In this document: one piece after another, positions 8,563 through 17,188 of the stretch
Numbering within the stretch: the stretch's first letter is position 1
Layout: the number at the start of each line of letters is the position of its first letter
From: Scatomorpha sp964535405
Lineage (GTDB): Bacteria > Bacillota > Clostridia > Oscillospirales > Oscillospiraceae
Length of the DNA stretch: 42,785 bases
Direction of reading: 5' to 3'
NCBI GenBank assembly: GCA_964535405.1
Contig: CAZHUG010000014.1
Span: 1-42,785, forward strand
Notes under the pieces: model-generated
Databases searched by the model: none
What the model was told of the DNA's origin: nothing
What the model saw: the letters and a program-made list of their open reading frames with translations, nothing else
Program-made: the position numbers and the translations under genes

Positions 8563-10113
8563 ATGAATTGTTTCGTACTATATAAATATCTTAAGCGTAA
8601 ATATGGCGCTGAGCTCTGGTGCAGCGGGGAAAAAGCGGTATTGCGCAGTGATACAGAACAGGAGATTTACGAAATATCCAAACAGATATCTGAGATGGCA
8701 GAGGACAAGCTTTTTGTCTGTTTGCCTGCGGCATTTTCGGCTGACACCCAGCTACCGAATTGTCTTCTGCTGTGCGGTATGCCGGAAGATCTGCAAATTT
8801 TTGCGGCTGTCAAGTATCTGTTCATCGTAGATTTATCAGATATTGACGAGCTCGTATCTTCCTGCAAGCGATTGTTATGTTTGGAGAATTCAATAGCCAG
8901 TGCGAGCTCAGCGCTCTATGAAATGCTGCTCAAAAGAAAGACAATGCAAGAAATCATAGACAGGGCAGCCGGATATATGGAAAATCCGATTGTAGTCTAT
9001 GATTCAAGCTACGTTATTCTTTTCTTTTCGTCTGACTATAATTATGAAGACCCTATTTGGACAAAAAAGTGTCTTGAATCGAGGACGATTGAACCCGAAC
9101 ATGTAAAAGAGATAGAGGAATGTCGGCATATAAGAGCAGATACTACGGAGTCGTTTCGCGCGCGGAGCGACCACAGCCCCTATGACAGGCTCGTGAGTTC
9201 GATTATTTATGACAATCTGATCTGCGGCAATGTGCTTATGCTGGAAATAAACGATAAGGCGGGTTATATCCAACGAAGAATGCTGCCTGTAATAAGCCAG
9301 ATTATGCAGTCTTATTTGATATATGAGGGCAAAATCGGACAAAAGTCTTTGTCAAAACGTTCTTTGTTTTTGATCGAGCTTCTAAGTGAAAACAGCAATG
9401 TGGAACGTGTTTTACTGAATGCGGCGCCACTGGGGATTGTCTTTCCGGAGACTTACGTTGTCGAATGTATCTGGTTTAATCCTGAAAAGCAGTACACTCT
9501 AGCCAAGAGAACCGAGATCAGAAATGAGCTCAAATCCTTATATCCTAACGCAATGATGACATATTTCGAAGGAAATCTTGTGCTGATTACATTGGGTCAG
9601 TATGGGGTGAGAAGCACCTTCAACAATAATGAATCCCGCCTGCGCACTATATCTGAAAAACATGAAATTCGAATCGGTATAAGCAATATTTACTCCTCCC
9701 CCGCTGATTTGAGAATTGCTTATCTCCAGGCGAAAGAGTGTATATTGTTATATGAAAAAATGGAAATAAAAGAAACCGTTTGTCGCAGCTCTGTCACAAG
9801 TTTATATTCAATTTTTAATCATGTCAGTGACGAAAAAATTTTGAAGCACAGCATTCATGCTGCAATTGAAATTTTAAAAAAGTATGATGAAGAAAAAGGC
9901 TCGTCACTTTTAGAAACGCTTAACCAATACATGCTTTGTAACCAAAATATAAAGACTGCGATTGAAAAGCTTCACGTGCACCGCAACACTTTTAGCTATC
10001 AACTTCGTAGAATTGTAGAACTTACATGCATCGACTTAAAAAATTCCGAGGATATGTTCTATCTAAATTGTTCTCTGCGAGCCTATTACTATCTGAAGTC
10101 TGATATTGATTAA
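8563..10113 (+). CDS. PucR/CdaR-type transcriptional regulator
   Basis: About 516 residues from ATG 8563, chosen because CAGGAG lies ten bases upstream; an open frame continues back to 8395 but without such a site. The C-terminal 60 residues form the helix-turn-helix of the PucR family (IEKLHVHRNTFSYQLRRI), which acts on carbon and nitrogen compound operons, usually as an activator. The central part resembles the GGDEF-like sensor half of CdaR-type proteins; the N-terminal part has no recognisable ligand domain. It is transcribed divergently from the ligase gene across an AT-rich gap of about 185 bp, so control of the cai-like operon is the simplest reading. I could not pick a convincing operator in that gap. 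Confidence 0.85.
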   Translation: MNCFVLYKYLKRKYGAELWCSGEKAVLRSDTEQEIYEISKQISEMAEDKLFVCLPAAFSADTQLPNCLLLCGMPEDLQIFAAVKYLFIVDLSDIDELVSSCKRLLCLENSIASASSALYEMLLKRKTMQEIIDRAAGYMENPIVVYDSSYVILFFSSDYNYEDPIWTKKCLESRTIEPEHVKEIEECRHIRADTTESFRARSDHSPYDRLVSSIIYDNLICGNVLMLEINDKAGYIQRRMLPVISQIMQSYLIYEGKIGQKSLSKRSLFLIELLSENSNVERVLLNAAPLGIVFPETYVVECIWFNPEKQYTLAKRTEIRNELKSLYPNAMMTYFEGNLVLITLGQYGVRSTFNNNESRLRTISEKHEIRIGISNIYSSPADLRIAYLQAKECILLYEKMEIKETVCRSSVTSLYSIFNHVSDEKILKHSIHAAIEILKKYDEEKGSSLLETLNQYMLCNQNIKTAIEKLHVHRNTFSYQLRRIVELTCIDLKNSEDMFYLNCSLRAYYYLKSDID

Positions 10114-10150
10114 TATCTGCCCATTTGTTAATTTGCCTTGGCGTGGAGAC

Positions 10151-10357
10151 ATGCCCGAGGACACGATAATTCTCACTCTCGCCTGCGGCAAATATCTCAT
10201 CAACGATTTGGACATCGGCTCAATCGGCCCGAGTACTCCGGCCTTCTTCAGCCAAGCCGTTTTAAATGCTCTGGTGGAGAAATTCGGCCTGCATCCAATC
10301 TCCAAAGCCCGAGCAGGATTTGGCCGCTATGCCGGGCAATTAGCAGTCTGCGTTTAG
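10151..10357 (+). pseudogene. hcp: Remnant of hybrid cluster protein (hydroxylamine reductase) with internal deletion
   Basis: A 68-codon open piece that reads EDTIILTLACGKYLINDLD, then after SIG continues directly as PSTPAFFSQAVLNALVEKFG. In intact Hcp these two C-terminal segments are about 60 residues apart, so an internal in-frame deletion joined them. The N-terminal four fifths of the gene, including the first Fe-S cluster region, is missing, and the last residues differ from the family end. It begins 37 bases after the PucR-type gene and is followed by a terminator that probably belonged to the lost gene. Confidence 0.8.
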
Positions 10358-10374
10358 CTAAATGGAATAGTATT

Positions 10375-10402
10375 AAAAAGACGCCCCCTAGGGGCGTCTT
10401 TT
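10375..10402 (+). terminator. Intrinsic terminator after hcp remnant
   Basis: AAAAGACGCCCC, a four-base CTAG centre, then GGGGCGTCTTTT: a perfect stem flanked by A and T runs, so active in either direction. It lies 17 bases after the hcp remnant. Confidence 0.85.
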
Positions 10403-10514
10403 CATTTGCATATGTAGCGATTCGATCCAACAGCATATTGCAACTGTCCTGTTTCATGAGACTGCGGCATTTCCGCACCGCTCGTGAATATTGCCGACGG
10501 CAAGCGGTTTCTGA

Positions 10515-11086
10515 GATGCCATAAAAGATCGCAAGGCAGAACTGGATCAGCAACTCGAATCTCTTGGAGTGAACAAGATAGATCCAAATAACAGTGAGGA
10601 TATAGCACAACGGGAAGAAGTCATTCATCATCTCGATATCCAGCGTGGGCCGCATCCTGGTTAATCGGGAACGTTTTTTCCGCTTTAGACTCATATAGTA
10701 GTCCCAGCTCTTTACAAGTGACATGCCCGAGTGGTAAAGTTGGTATATATACTATGAATATGACATCTGTCACAGAAATGACTTGCTATTTTATCTACAT
10801 GCCGGAGTACTATGATTGGATATTGTTTGGGTCGAAAGCCTCTAATGTATCTTTCGCGAAAGCAGAGGCGTTTACTGCAAATATTGGTGGGAAAGCAGTT
10901 GGTGATAGCAATGATGAAGAAGGCACTACATCTACTGGCAACGTATGGTATTGGTATTACGATGAATTCATTAGAACTCGTTTGGATCAATATAGCCCGA
11001 TCGGTTCACTTGAAATTAAAGGCATGAACAACTATAGCAAGACGTTTTCACCCAAATATTATAGTACTTTTATGGGTCTATATTAA
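10515..11086 (+). pseudogene. Probable frameshifted gene for a secreted protein of unknown function
   Basis: Two open frames on the same strand look like halves of one gene. The first (10515-10664) encodes a charged stretch with DRKAELDQQLESLGV and ends at TAA. The second is open from 10598 to 11086 and reads like an extracellular protein rich in Ser, Thr, Tyr and Trp (WLIGNVFSALDSYSS, later NVWYWYYDEF). They overlap between 10598 and 10664, which is where a single-base shift would join them. No start codon with ribosome binding site and no signal peptide remain in front of the first half. An intact 3' gene could alternatively start at GTG 10718 or ATG 10754, but neither has a good ribosome binding site. 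I do not recognise the family. Confidence 0.4.
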
Positions 11087-11100
11087 GTTGGTGTATTATT

Positions 11101-11622
11101 ATGAAAAACCTGCAAAATGGCAAAAGAAACGCAGGAAAACTACATTCTTGGCAAAAAGCCGCAATCGCAATAATTGCGATTGCGGCCGTTGCCCTGTCAG
11201 TATGGTATCATATTCCATTAAAAAAGGATACATCAATAACAGTTATTAACTCAAAGGACAGCGAAAGTTATGTAAATGTCCGCTTAGATTTGGATATTTA
11301 TCGTTCATTTTTGTTTCCAACTGAGATTCGTGGACAGTTACAATTTGGAGATGTGACATATATACCGTGGGCAAAAGAGGAGTTTGGATTTTTCAAGAGA
11401 ATTTCAAAAAAAATTAAGGGTGATATAGTCTCCCCTGTGTGTATTAACTCGTCAAATATAGGCCATATTGGTACCGAAGAACTGGCGGGAATAGGCCATG
11501 ATAGGATGCTTAGTGATCTGATCTATATCCAGTATCTGGAGTTTGACAGACACTATAACGTAAAAGCACTTACGTTGTTCAGAATATGCGACGGCAGTTC
11601 TATATGGAATAGCAGCGAATAG
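11101..11622 (+). CDS. Membrane-anchored protein of unknown function
   Basis: 173 residues: a short basic N-terminus, one membrane segment at about 20-40 (AAIAIIAIAAVALSVWY), then an outside domain of about 130 residues without motifs I recognise. It begins 14 bases after the putative broken secreted-protein gene, so the two may have formed one unit. The ribosome binding site is weak. Base composition is AT-richer than the metabolic operons around it, in line with a local accessory or imported patch. Confidence 0.6.
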   Translation: MKNLQNGKRNAGKLHSWQKAAIAIIAIAAVALSVWYHIPLKKDTSITVINSKDSESYVNVRLDLDIYRSFLFPTEIRGQLQFGDVTYIPWAKEEFGFFKRISKKIKGDIVSPVCINSSNIGHIGTEELAGIGHDRMLSDLIYIQYLEFDRHYNVKALTLFRICDGSSIWNSSE

Positions 11623-11723
11623 GCTAATGCCATATTACTCTTACACCCCTTTAGGCTCAGACCAATTGAAATTCACATTTAATACTGGGAGTAAATTTGT
11701 CGGATCATAGAATCATATGTAAT

Positions 11724-11762
11724 AAAACAGCCCACACGCTTCTAAGGCCTGTGGGCTGTTTT
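11724..11762. terminator. Bidirectional terminator, part of a repeated 3' cassette
   Basis: AAAACAGCCCACA ... TGTGGGCTGTTTT, 13-bp arms with A and T flanks. It serves the converging membrane-protein and methyltransferase genes. The stop codon of the methyltransferase frame (11742) falls inside its loop. Confidence 0.8.
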
Positions 11763-11811
11763 ATGAAAAATATATCTTCTGATTAAGCGAAATTGACAGC
11801 AAATTCGCTGC
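11728..11811 (-). repeat. Repeat copy A: oxidoreductase 3' end plus terminator
   Basis: About 84 bases that align with 12836-12920 at roughly three quarters identity, including the core ATATATCTTCTGATTAA. On the minus strand it encodes SEFAVNFA followed by a stop, the counterpart of the SKFAVNLV end in copy B, and then the same hairpin. It is therefore a second relic of the 3' end of an FAD oxidoreductase gene. Confidence 0.65.
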
Positions 11812-12629
11812 TTTTGACTGATTTCAGTCACCCCGTCTAAGCCACAGTCTCCTACCTTTCGCGCTTTGATGAAGACACTGGGACTCGGGTGAAAGCGGCC
11901 TAAGACCTTTTGCAGCCGAGCCTCGAGCCGGGAGAGAATTCTATGACCCACAATTTTTTTAAGATGCTTATTTCTGAATATTGACACGGCAAGCTCTTCC
12001 TCGATGCGAAATCCATGCTGGGTGAGCATGTCCTTTATATATCGGGGATGAAAATTATAATATATATTGCTCGGCCTCTTGCTCGGCAAATAATCAAACG
12101 GCGCAATGTTGGCTCGCCTGAAGATATAGCGCAAAATTTCGACAATGTTCTTCTTATTGGCATATTCGAGAATGAATGTGCCGCCCTCTTCCAGTATCAT
12201 ATTTACTTGCGTGAAAAAGTCAGGCACATTTTCGACATGATGCATAACGCGAACGCAGACGGCGTTTTTAAATTTCTGTCCGTATTTTCTCAATTGATAT
12301 AGATCCGCCTGCATACAATCAACATTATTCAGCCCGAGCTGCGCTACTCTTTCGCGGGCCTGACTGACCATATTTTCTGCATAGTCAGTGAGAAGTACCC
12401 GGGTGCAGCGCGGGGCGTATTCGTTGACGAGGCGACCATATCCGCCTCCTATATCTATGCACGTATCTGTCATGTCAATCGTAAGCCGTCGCAAAGCTAT
12501 ACGCTCAACTTCATCCTCATATTCGCGATCGTGATCCTTCCAAAACGCGGCATAATCCGTATCACTGTAGTCGCAAATGTTATTTTCTGCTTTTCCGATA
12601 TCTAAACTTGCACTGTCAGAAAAATTCAT
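11742..12629 (-). CDS. Class I SAM-dependent methyltransferase with a hybrid C-terminus
   Basis: 295 residues from ATG 12629, chosen because GGAGGTG lies six bases before it. The SAM-binding motif I is CIDIGGGYGRL, followed by an acidic strand end (LLTDYAENMV) and VMHHVENVPDFF, the usual Rossmann methyltransferase layout. The substrate is unknown; the C-terminal third carries no family mark I recognise. The last 35 or so residues (after SVFIKARK) are out-of-frame translation of repeat copy A, so the natural end of the gene has been lost or overwritten. It converges on the membrane-protein gene at 11101 and shares its terminator. Confidence 0.75.
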   Translation of the reverse strand: MNFSDSASLDIGKAENNICDYSDTDYAAFWKDHDREYEDEVERIALRRLTIDMTDTCIDIGGGYGRLVNEYAPRCTRVLLTDYAENMVSQARERVAQLGLNNVDCMQADLYQLRKYGQKFKNAVCVRVMHHVENVPDFFTQVNMILEEGGTFILEYANKKNIVEILRYIFRRANIAPFDYLPSKRPSNIYYNFHPRYIKDMLTQHGFRIEEELAVSIFRNKHLKKIVGHRILSRLEARLQKVLGRFHPSPSVFIKARKVGDCGLDGVTEISQKQRICCQFRLIRRYIFHKTAHRP

Positions 12630-12835
12630 TGTTTGCACCTCCAACATAAAAAGCCTGCTCAATCTGACAAATAAAGCATAACAGAATTGAACAGGCAGTT
12701 ATTTAATTTAGAATGATTATTAACCTACGAAACTATGAATGATTTCCTACGATTTTATGAAGGTGCAGACCGAAGTTCGGCGATGAGCACAATGTACGCA
12801 CGCTGCTTTCGGCTCATATAAGCACACGCAAGAAA

Positions 12836-12867
12836 CTGCCCACAGGCATTTAGAAGCCTGTGGGCAG
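12836..12867 (-). terminator. Intrinsic terminator after the FAD oxidoreductase stub
   Basis: CTGCCCACAGGC ... GCCTGTGGGCAG, perfect 12-bp arms with an eight-base loop, placed 25 bases after the stub's stop codon. Confidence 0.75.
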
Positions 12868-12920
12868 TTCTATTACAAATATATCTTCTGATTAAACGAG
12901 ATTGACGGCAAACTTGCTGC
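12836..12920 (-). repeat. Repeat copy B: oxidoreductase 3' end plus terminator
   Basis: Counterpart of 11728-11811, including the same hairpin and the last ten codons of the FAD oxidoreductase stub. Copy B is the better preserved one because it is still attached to 200 bases of coding sequence. The 170 bases between it and the methyltransferase start show no feature I can support. Confidence 0.65.
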
Positions 12921-13095
12921 CGTTCATGACGGCGTTGAATATCTTCGACGTCTTGTTTGCGTCGCCGGTCTTCCACACATTTTGGACGCCATCAGCTATG
13001 AGGGCATTATACAGTCCGTCGTTTGACTTTACGCCGGTGGACAGAACAACAACGTCTGTTTCTAAGGCTTTGAGCCTTGATTTATCAATGTTTTT
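12892..13095 (-). pseudogene. C-terminal stub of an FAD-dependent oxidoreductase
   Basis: 67 codons plus stop, open without a start codon and bounded upstream by an in-frame TAG. It reads DVVVLSTGVKSNDGLY, then WKTGDANKTSKIFNAV and ends SKFAVNLV. This is the end of the NAD(P)/FAD domain found in BaiCD/2,4-dienoyl-CoA-reductase-like flavoenzymes, in which the aspartate of the GDA motif binds FAD. The intact gene at 25309-27213 ends with the same fold (GDAKTPAKVFEATHGA). About 90 percent of the gene is gone. Confidence 0.75.
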
Positions 13096-13113
13096 CTATG
13101 CCCCTTATGAGGC

Positions 13114-13162
13114 ATCGTCCCGGGAGCCGAGAAGTTGGTGGCTTCTCGGTTCCCGGGACGAT
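13114..13162. repeat. 21-bp inverted repeat
   Basis: Arms 13114-13134 and 13142-13162 with a seven-base loop; one mismatch that would be a G-U pair in RNA. The centre of each arm is CCCGGG. There is no T tract on either side, so it is not a standard terminator. It sits exactly at the broken end of the oxidoreductase stub, between it and the dehydrogenase gene. Confidence 0.7.
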
Positions 13163-13200
13163 CAAAACGAATAGGCTATAAGCAGCTTTCGGGCTGCTTC

Positions 13201-14352
13201 TTATTCAAAATGTGGTATATCCTGAACCGTGGGTTTAAACAGTTCCTTGGCGATATCGCGCTCATAGCGGCCTGTTTTCAATGCCTCTTCAAACAGATTC
13301 CTGGCATTTTCACGAGTGAGATTTTCAATGTCGGCAATAATGGCCTCAGCCGTAGGCTCAACCTCGCAGAAGGTTATAACATAGAAGAAGCGAATCTCAC
13401 CCAAATTGGCGATAAAGTCAGGGATAGTATGTATCCCATGTGCATGCAGATATTCGTCAGCTTCACGAGTCACAGGCAGGTTCGCCGACTCGGCGATGAG
13501 CTTGCCTTTAAATTGAGCGACATTATCACCGGTGAGCACATCAGAAATAGCCGCCGGCATGAAAATGTCACAGGGATAATTAATCCAATCCGTGTTTGGC
13601 AGCACCTTCCATGCGGGATCAAATTTAGTCCGGTCCATCTCACCTTTCGGTAGCACATTCTTAATGAGGCTGTCCGTATCAAGTCCATCCTCACAATAAA
13701 CAAAACAGTTAACGTCAGCTATGCCAATAATTTTATAGCCAAGCTTGGCCATCATCTCCACACAGCCCAGACCCGCATTTCCAAAGCCCTGCACGATTAC
13801 AGAAGCGCCGGACTCGCCCCCCATCAGCTTCCATGCTTCATCGGCCGAGAATGCCGTGCCATAGCCGGTTACGGCTGTTTCAACAAGCAGGCCGGGACGC
13901 ACCTCTGCTTTCAAGGCGATATTTAGATTTTCAACGCCTTTGGCGACTATAGGATCTTTTTTCATCTCCGGAGGCAGAGGCTCGCCGTCAAAGCCAATCT
14001 CCCTGAGAATCTCACGGATTTCCTCATCCCGTGTTCCCATGTCGGAGCCAATGTTCAGGCCGATCTCTACATAGGGGCGCATTGCTATGATATAGCGCTT
14101 AAGTACATCGCGGGCGTCCGGCGCCTTATAATCGTAGCGTATGCCGCCCTTCATGCCGCCTTTGCGTGAATTCCTTGCAGCATTGCGCTTGTGTGCCATG
14201 ACCTCTGCCAACTGGACTACCGTCTCAAGATCAACGCTGGGGTGCATGCGGATGCCTCCGCCTGCATACCCGTCAACCAGATTGTAGATGCAAAGCCAGC
14301 CTATAGCATCAGTCTGCGTATCATTCCACTCAATTGTAACATAAGGTTTCAT
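13201..14352 (-). CDS. Glu/Leu/Phe/Val-type amino acid dehydrogenase
   Basis: 383 residues, shorter than classic glutamate dehydrogenase (about 420-450) and near leucine dehydrogenase. The dimerisation/catalytic domain shows GGGIRMHP at about 31-38 and the catalytic Lys in GGMKGGI near 65-71; the NAD(P) domain has QGFGNAGLG near 190-200. It converts an amino acid plus NAD(P) to a 2-oxo acid and ammonium. It is the last gene of the operon that also encodes a 2-oxoacid:ferredoxin oxidoreductase, so it probably feeds that enzyme. Whether it prefers glutamate or branched-chain amino acids cannot be read reliably from the sequence. A short hairpin without T tract (13180-13199) follows it. Confidence 0.88.
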   Translation of the reverse strand: MKPYVTIEWNDTQTDAIGWLCIYNLVDGYAGGGIRMHPSVDLETVVQLAEVMAHKRNAARNSRKGGMKGGIRYDYKAPDARDVLKRYIIAMRPYVEIGLNIGSDMGTRDEEIREILREIGFDGEPLPPEMKKDPIVAKGVENLNIALKAEVRPGLLVETAVTGYGTAFSADEAWKLMGGESGASVIVQGFGNAGLGCVEMMAKLGYKIIGIADVNCFVYCEDGLDTDSLIKNVLPKGEMDRTKFDPAWKVLPNTDWINYPCDIFMPAAISDVLTGDNVAQFKGKLIAESANLPVTREADEYLHAHGIHTIPDFIANLGEIRFFYVITFCEVEPTAEAIIADIENLTRENARNLFEEALKTGRYERDIAKELFKPTVQDIPHFE

Positions 14353-14453
14353 GTGATTTTTCCTCCTTCAATTTATGTCTTGTCTTCTTATGCCTTATCT
14401 TTTAAAAATTACGACGGGTGGGCGGCGAATCAGCTTTGGTCAAAACATGGCTT

Positions 14454-15890
14454 CTAGGCCTTCGCCGCAACATCCTCCTCGGTCTTTGCATTCTTTTTAT
14501 AGCCGAACTTGAAAACGCTGCAGGCAACCGCTACCAGTCCGAGGCCCCAGGACCAGAGGCTGTACGGTGCATATGAAAGAACCGAAACACCAACGACACC
14601 CGACATATAAATGCCGACATCAGACCACGGGGTTATGCTCATGATCGGGCTGGCAAGCGTATTACTGAGCACCGCGCAGTCAAGCTTTGAGTAACCAAGA
14701 TCCTCGTACTTTTGCTCGAGCATTTCGAAAGGCATAATGATAGCGACCGCAGAGCTGGAGGTGCATATAGAGGCAAGAAAGCCGATAATCCAGTTCCATA
14801 CCGCAAGCCCGAATACAGTTTTCACATTTCTCATTAAGGTCTCTATAACAACTTCAAGAACTCCGATTTCGGTCATAACACCGGCCATATTCATAGCCGC
14901 ATAAATGATGACAAACAGCTCGGCCATGCCTACCATGCCGCCGCGGTTGCAGAGCGTCATAACCTGGGGAATAATAGCCTCCGCGGACATTCCGGAGATA
15001 GCCGTGACATCAAACCCGTTTACAGTGCAGGCCAAGCCGTCCCAGACGGAGAAGCCATTGAGCAAAGCACCGATTATAATTGCGATAAACCCGCCGGAAT
15101 ACAGGGCAAGAATCGCGGGAAGCTTCTTGAAGCTCACAATAAAGACGTAGATAATCGGGATCAAGGCTATAGGACTAATGTTAAATATTTCAGCAAGCGC
15201 CCGGCTCAGGCTGGTGGTATCGACAGCAGTGCCTGAAATGCCGCCGGCAAATCCCATCACCGTATAGAAAACTATGCAGATAATTAAGGCCGGAACCGCA
15301 ATATAAAGTGCTCGTTTGAGCGTCGCCGCGGTATCCGCTTTTGCCAGCGCTGCGGTCGTATTAAAGTTATCGGACATCGGAGAGATAAACAGGCCCACGT
15401 GAGATCCACCGATAACCGCGCCCGCAAGAAGCGGAAGGTTTACGCCCAGCGCCGTGCCAAGGGTAATCATTATGATGCCCATCGTGCCCGCCGTGCCGTA
15501 GCTCGTGCCAATGAAAAAAGCTGTCAGAGCTGTGAGAACGAATCCCAGAGGGATGCACATGCTGGGGGTTATGAACTTCATCAGATACGTAATGAGTGTA
15601 GGTATAGTACCGCCAAACACAAGTGCGGCAACAAGAAACCCGATTCCGCAAAGCAGTACGGACAGATCGGCAATACTTGCCACTTTTTTGAGCATGGCAT
15701 CCAGAAGCTGTCTGAGTGTGTATCCGCAACGCAGTCCTATAATGACCATATACAAGGTTGTGGTGAGAAGTGCGACAGAGATATCGACTTTATTCCTCGT
15801 AAATACGATCAGTACCAGCAGCATGACCACAATGCAGGAAAACGCCTCAAATTTATTTGGCTTGCGGATCACTTTCTCCTTTGATTTCAT
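14454..15890 (-). CDS. NhaC-family antiporter
   Basis: 478 residues with about 11-13 membrane segments. Sequence pattern and length match the NhaC family (Na+/H+ antiporters; the family also includes the malate-lactate exchanger MleN). Polar motifs include GTSYGTAGTMGI near residues 127-138 and ISPMSDNFNTTAALA in the middle, both typical. It lies between the CoA-transferase and dehydrogenase genes (gaps of 83 and 101 bases) in one direction, which favours exchange of an amino acid or of its acid end product over simple sodium balance. That role is inference. Confidence 0.87.
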   Translation of the reverse strand: MKSKEKVIRKPNKFEAFSCIVVMLLVLIVFTRNKVDISVALLTTTLYMVIIGLRCGYTLRQLLDAMLKKVASIADLSVLLCGIGFLVAALVFGGTIPTLITYLMKFITPSMCIPLGFVLTALTAFFIGTSYGTAGTMGIIMITLGTALGVNLPLLAGAVIGGSHVGLFISPMSDNFNTTAALAKADTAATLKRALYIAVPALIICIVFYTVMGFAGGISGTAVDTTSLSRALAEIFNISPIALIPIIYVFIVSFKKLPAILALYSGGFIAIIIGALLNGFSVWDGLACTVNGFDVTAISGMSAEAIIPQVMTLCNRGGMVGMAELFVIIYAAMNMAGVMTEIGVLEVVIETLMRNVKTVFGLAVWNWIIGFLASICTSSSAVAIIMPFEMLEQKYEDLGYSKLDCAVLSNTLASPIMSITPWSDVGIYMSGVVGVSVLSYAPYSLWSWGLGLVAVACSVFKFGYKKNAKTEEDVAAKA

Positions 15891-15973
15891 TTGCTACCTC
15901 TCCTTTTTATTTCCGTTAGTATATCGCCTCTCCACTCGATAATTGATTGAAAGCACCTTTTGCTTAAAAAATC

Positions 15974-17164
15974 TCAGCTATTTGCTATATCCCCATACAT
16001 TGTCGCGATCTCTTCTTTCGTAAAGCCCGCAATATCACAGAGAACCTTGTAGTTGTCCTGACCCAGCGTCGGGGCGGCGCGTGTAATTGTATCCTCTTCG
16101 TTGCTGAATTTCATCGGCGTGCCGGGCATCCGCAGCGTGCTGTTCATACCCGGATCGAACACCTCCCACATCATGTTTCTAACCTCTATTTGCTCCAGCT
16201 CGGCGGCCTCGGCGAGATTATTGATGCGTCCAAACGGAATTCCGGCAGGGACAAGTCTTTCTTCAAGCTCCGCAAGTGTGATATCGGCGGTTGCGGCCTC
16301 GATGCGCTCCTTTATATACGCCGCTCGCCCGAGTCGCTTTGTCGGCGTGTCATAATCGGGATCATCAACCATATCGTCAAGTCCAATGGCCTTTCCAAAG
16401 ATAATCCAGAGCTTTGTCGTACCACAGCCAAGGACAAAAGAGCCGTCCTTCGCCTTGTACATATCCCATGGCGCATGGGCAGTGCCTGTGTTTCCCGGTC
16501 TCGTAGGCACCTTCCCCAGAAGTGTATAGTCAAGAACATAGGCCTCCATCACGGAGAACATTGAGTCGAGCATAGCCACATCCACATGACAGCCCTCATT
16601 GGTGCGTTCCCTGTTATAGAGAGCCATCATAATGGCAAGCGCAAGATACGTTCCGCTGTAGCTGTCCGCTATGCAGGGGCCAACTTTTACAGGGTCGTTG
16701 TCGGGGTAGCCGTTCATGCTCATCATGCCGCTCTCGGCCTGGGCAACAATGTCATAGGCCGCTCTCTTGCTCATGGGACCGGAGAGCCCAAAGCCCGTGA
16801 TCTGGCCGTAAATGATGTCCGGCTTGATTGCTTTCATGCTCTCATACGTGAACCCGAGTCGCTCGAAGGTTCCAACCTTAAAATTTTCCACTACTACATC
16901 CGCTTCGACTATCAGCCGGCGAAGAGCCTCTTTTCCGGCTTCTGTTTTTAGATCAAGCGTGATTCCGAGCTTATTGCGGTTAAAATAAGCGAAATATCCG
17001 CTATAGTCATTGACAAACGGCAGCCATGATCTCGTCTGATCTCCGGCGGGCGGCTCAATCTTGATGACCTCGGCGCCATGATCCGCTAAATGCATGCAGC
17101 AGAACGGACCGCTATATGACTGTGTGAGATCAAGTACCCTAACGCCCTCTAACAGCTTTCTCAT
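15974..17164 (-). CDS. Class III CoA-transferase (CaiB/BaiF family), second copy
   Basis: 396 residues. N-terminal LLEGVRVLDLTQSYSGPFC and EVIKIEPPAGD are standard for the family; the expected nucleophile is Asp167 in GPCIADSYSG. It is quite different from the CaiB-like protein at 2029-3282, so it is not a recent duplicate. It starts 24 bases after the gamma subunit gene of the 2-oxoacid oxidoreductase, which makes acyl-CoA. The plausible role is therefore to pass CoA from that acyl-CoA to another acid, releasing the acid end product and conserving the thioester. The substrates are not known. Confidence 0.88.
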   Translation of the reverse strand: MRKLLEGVRVLDLTQSYSGPFCCMHLADHGAEVIKIEPPAGDQTRSWLPFVNDYSGYFAYFNRNKLGITLDLKTEAGKEALRRLIVEADVVVENFKVGTFERLGFTYESMKAIKPDIIYGQITGFGLSGPMSKRAAYDIVAQAESGMMSMNGYPDNDPVKVGPCIADSYSGTYLALAIMMALYNRERTNEGCHVDVAMLDSMFSVMEAYVLDYTLLGKVPTRPGNTGTAHAPWDMYKAKDGSFVLGCGTTKLWIIFGKAIGLDDMVDDPDYDTPTKRLGRAAYIKERIEAATADITLAELEERLVPAGIPFGRINNLAEAAELEQIEVRNMMWEVFDPGMNSTLRMPGTPMKFSNEEDTITRAAPTLGQDNYKVLCDIAGFTKEEIATMYGDIANS

Positions 17165-17188
17165 TATGGCCCTCCTCCGTGTTCATTT

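Noticed and set aside
10248..10724. A 158-codon minus-strand open frame across the decayed patch
   Set aside because: It runs through the hcp remnant and a clear terminator, has no domain or ribosome binding site, and the plus strand carries recognisable protein sequence.
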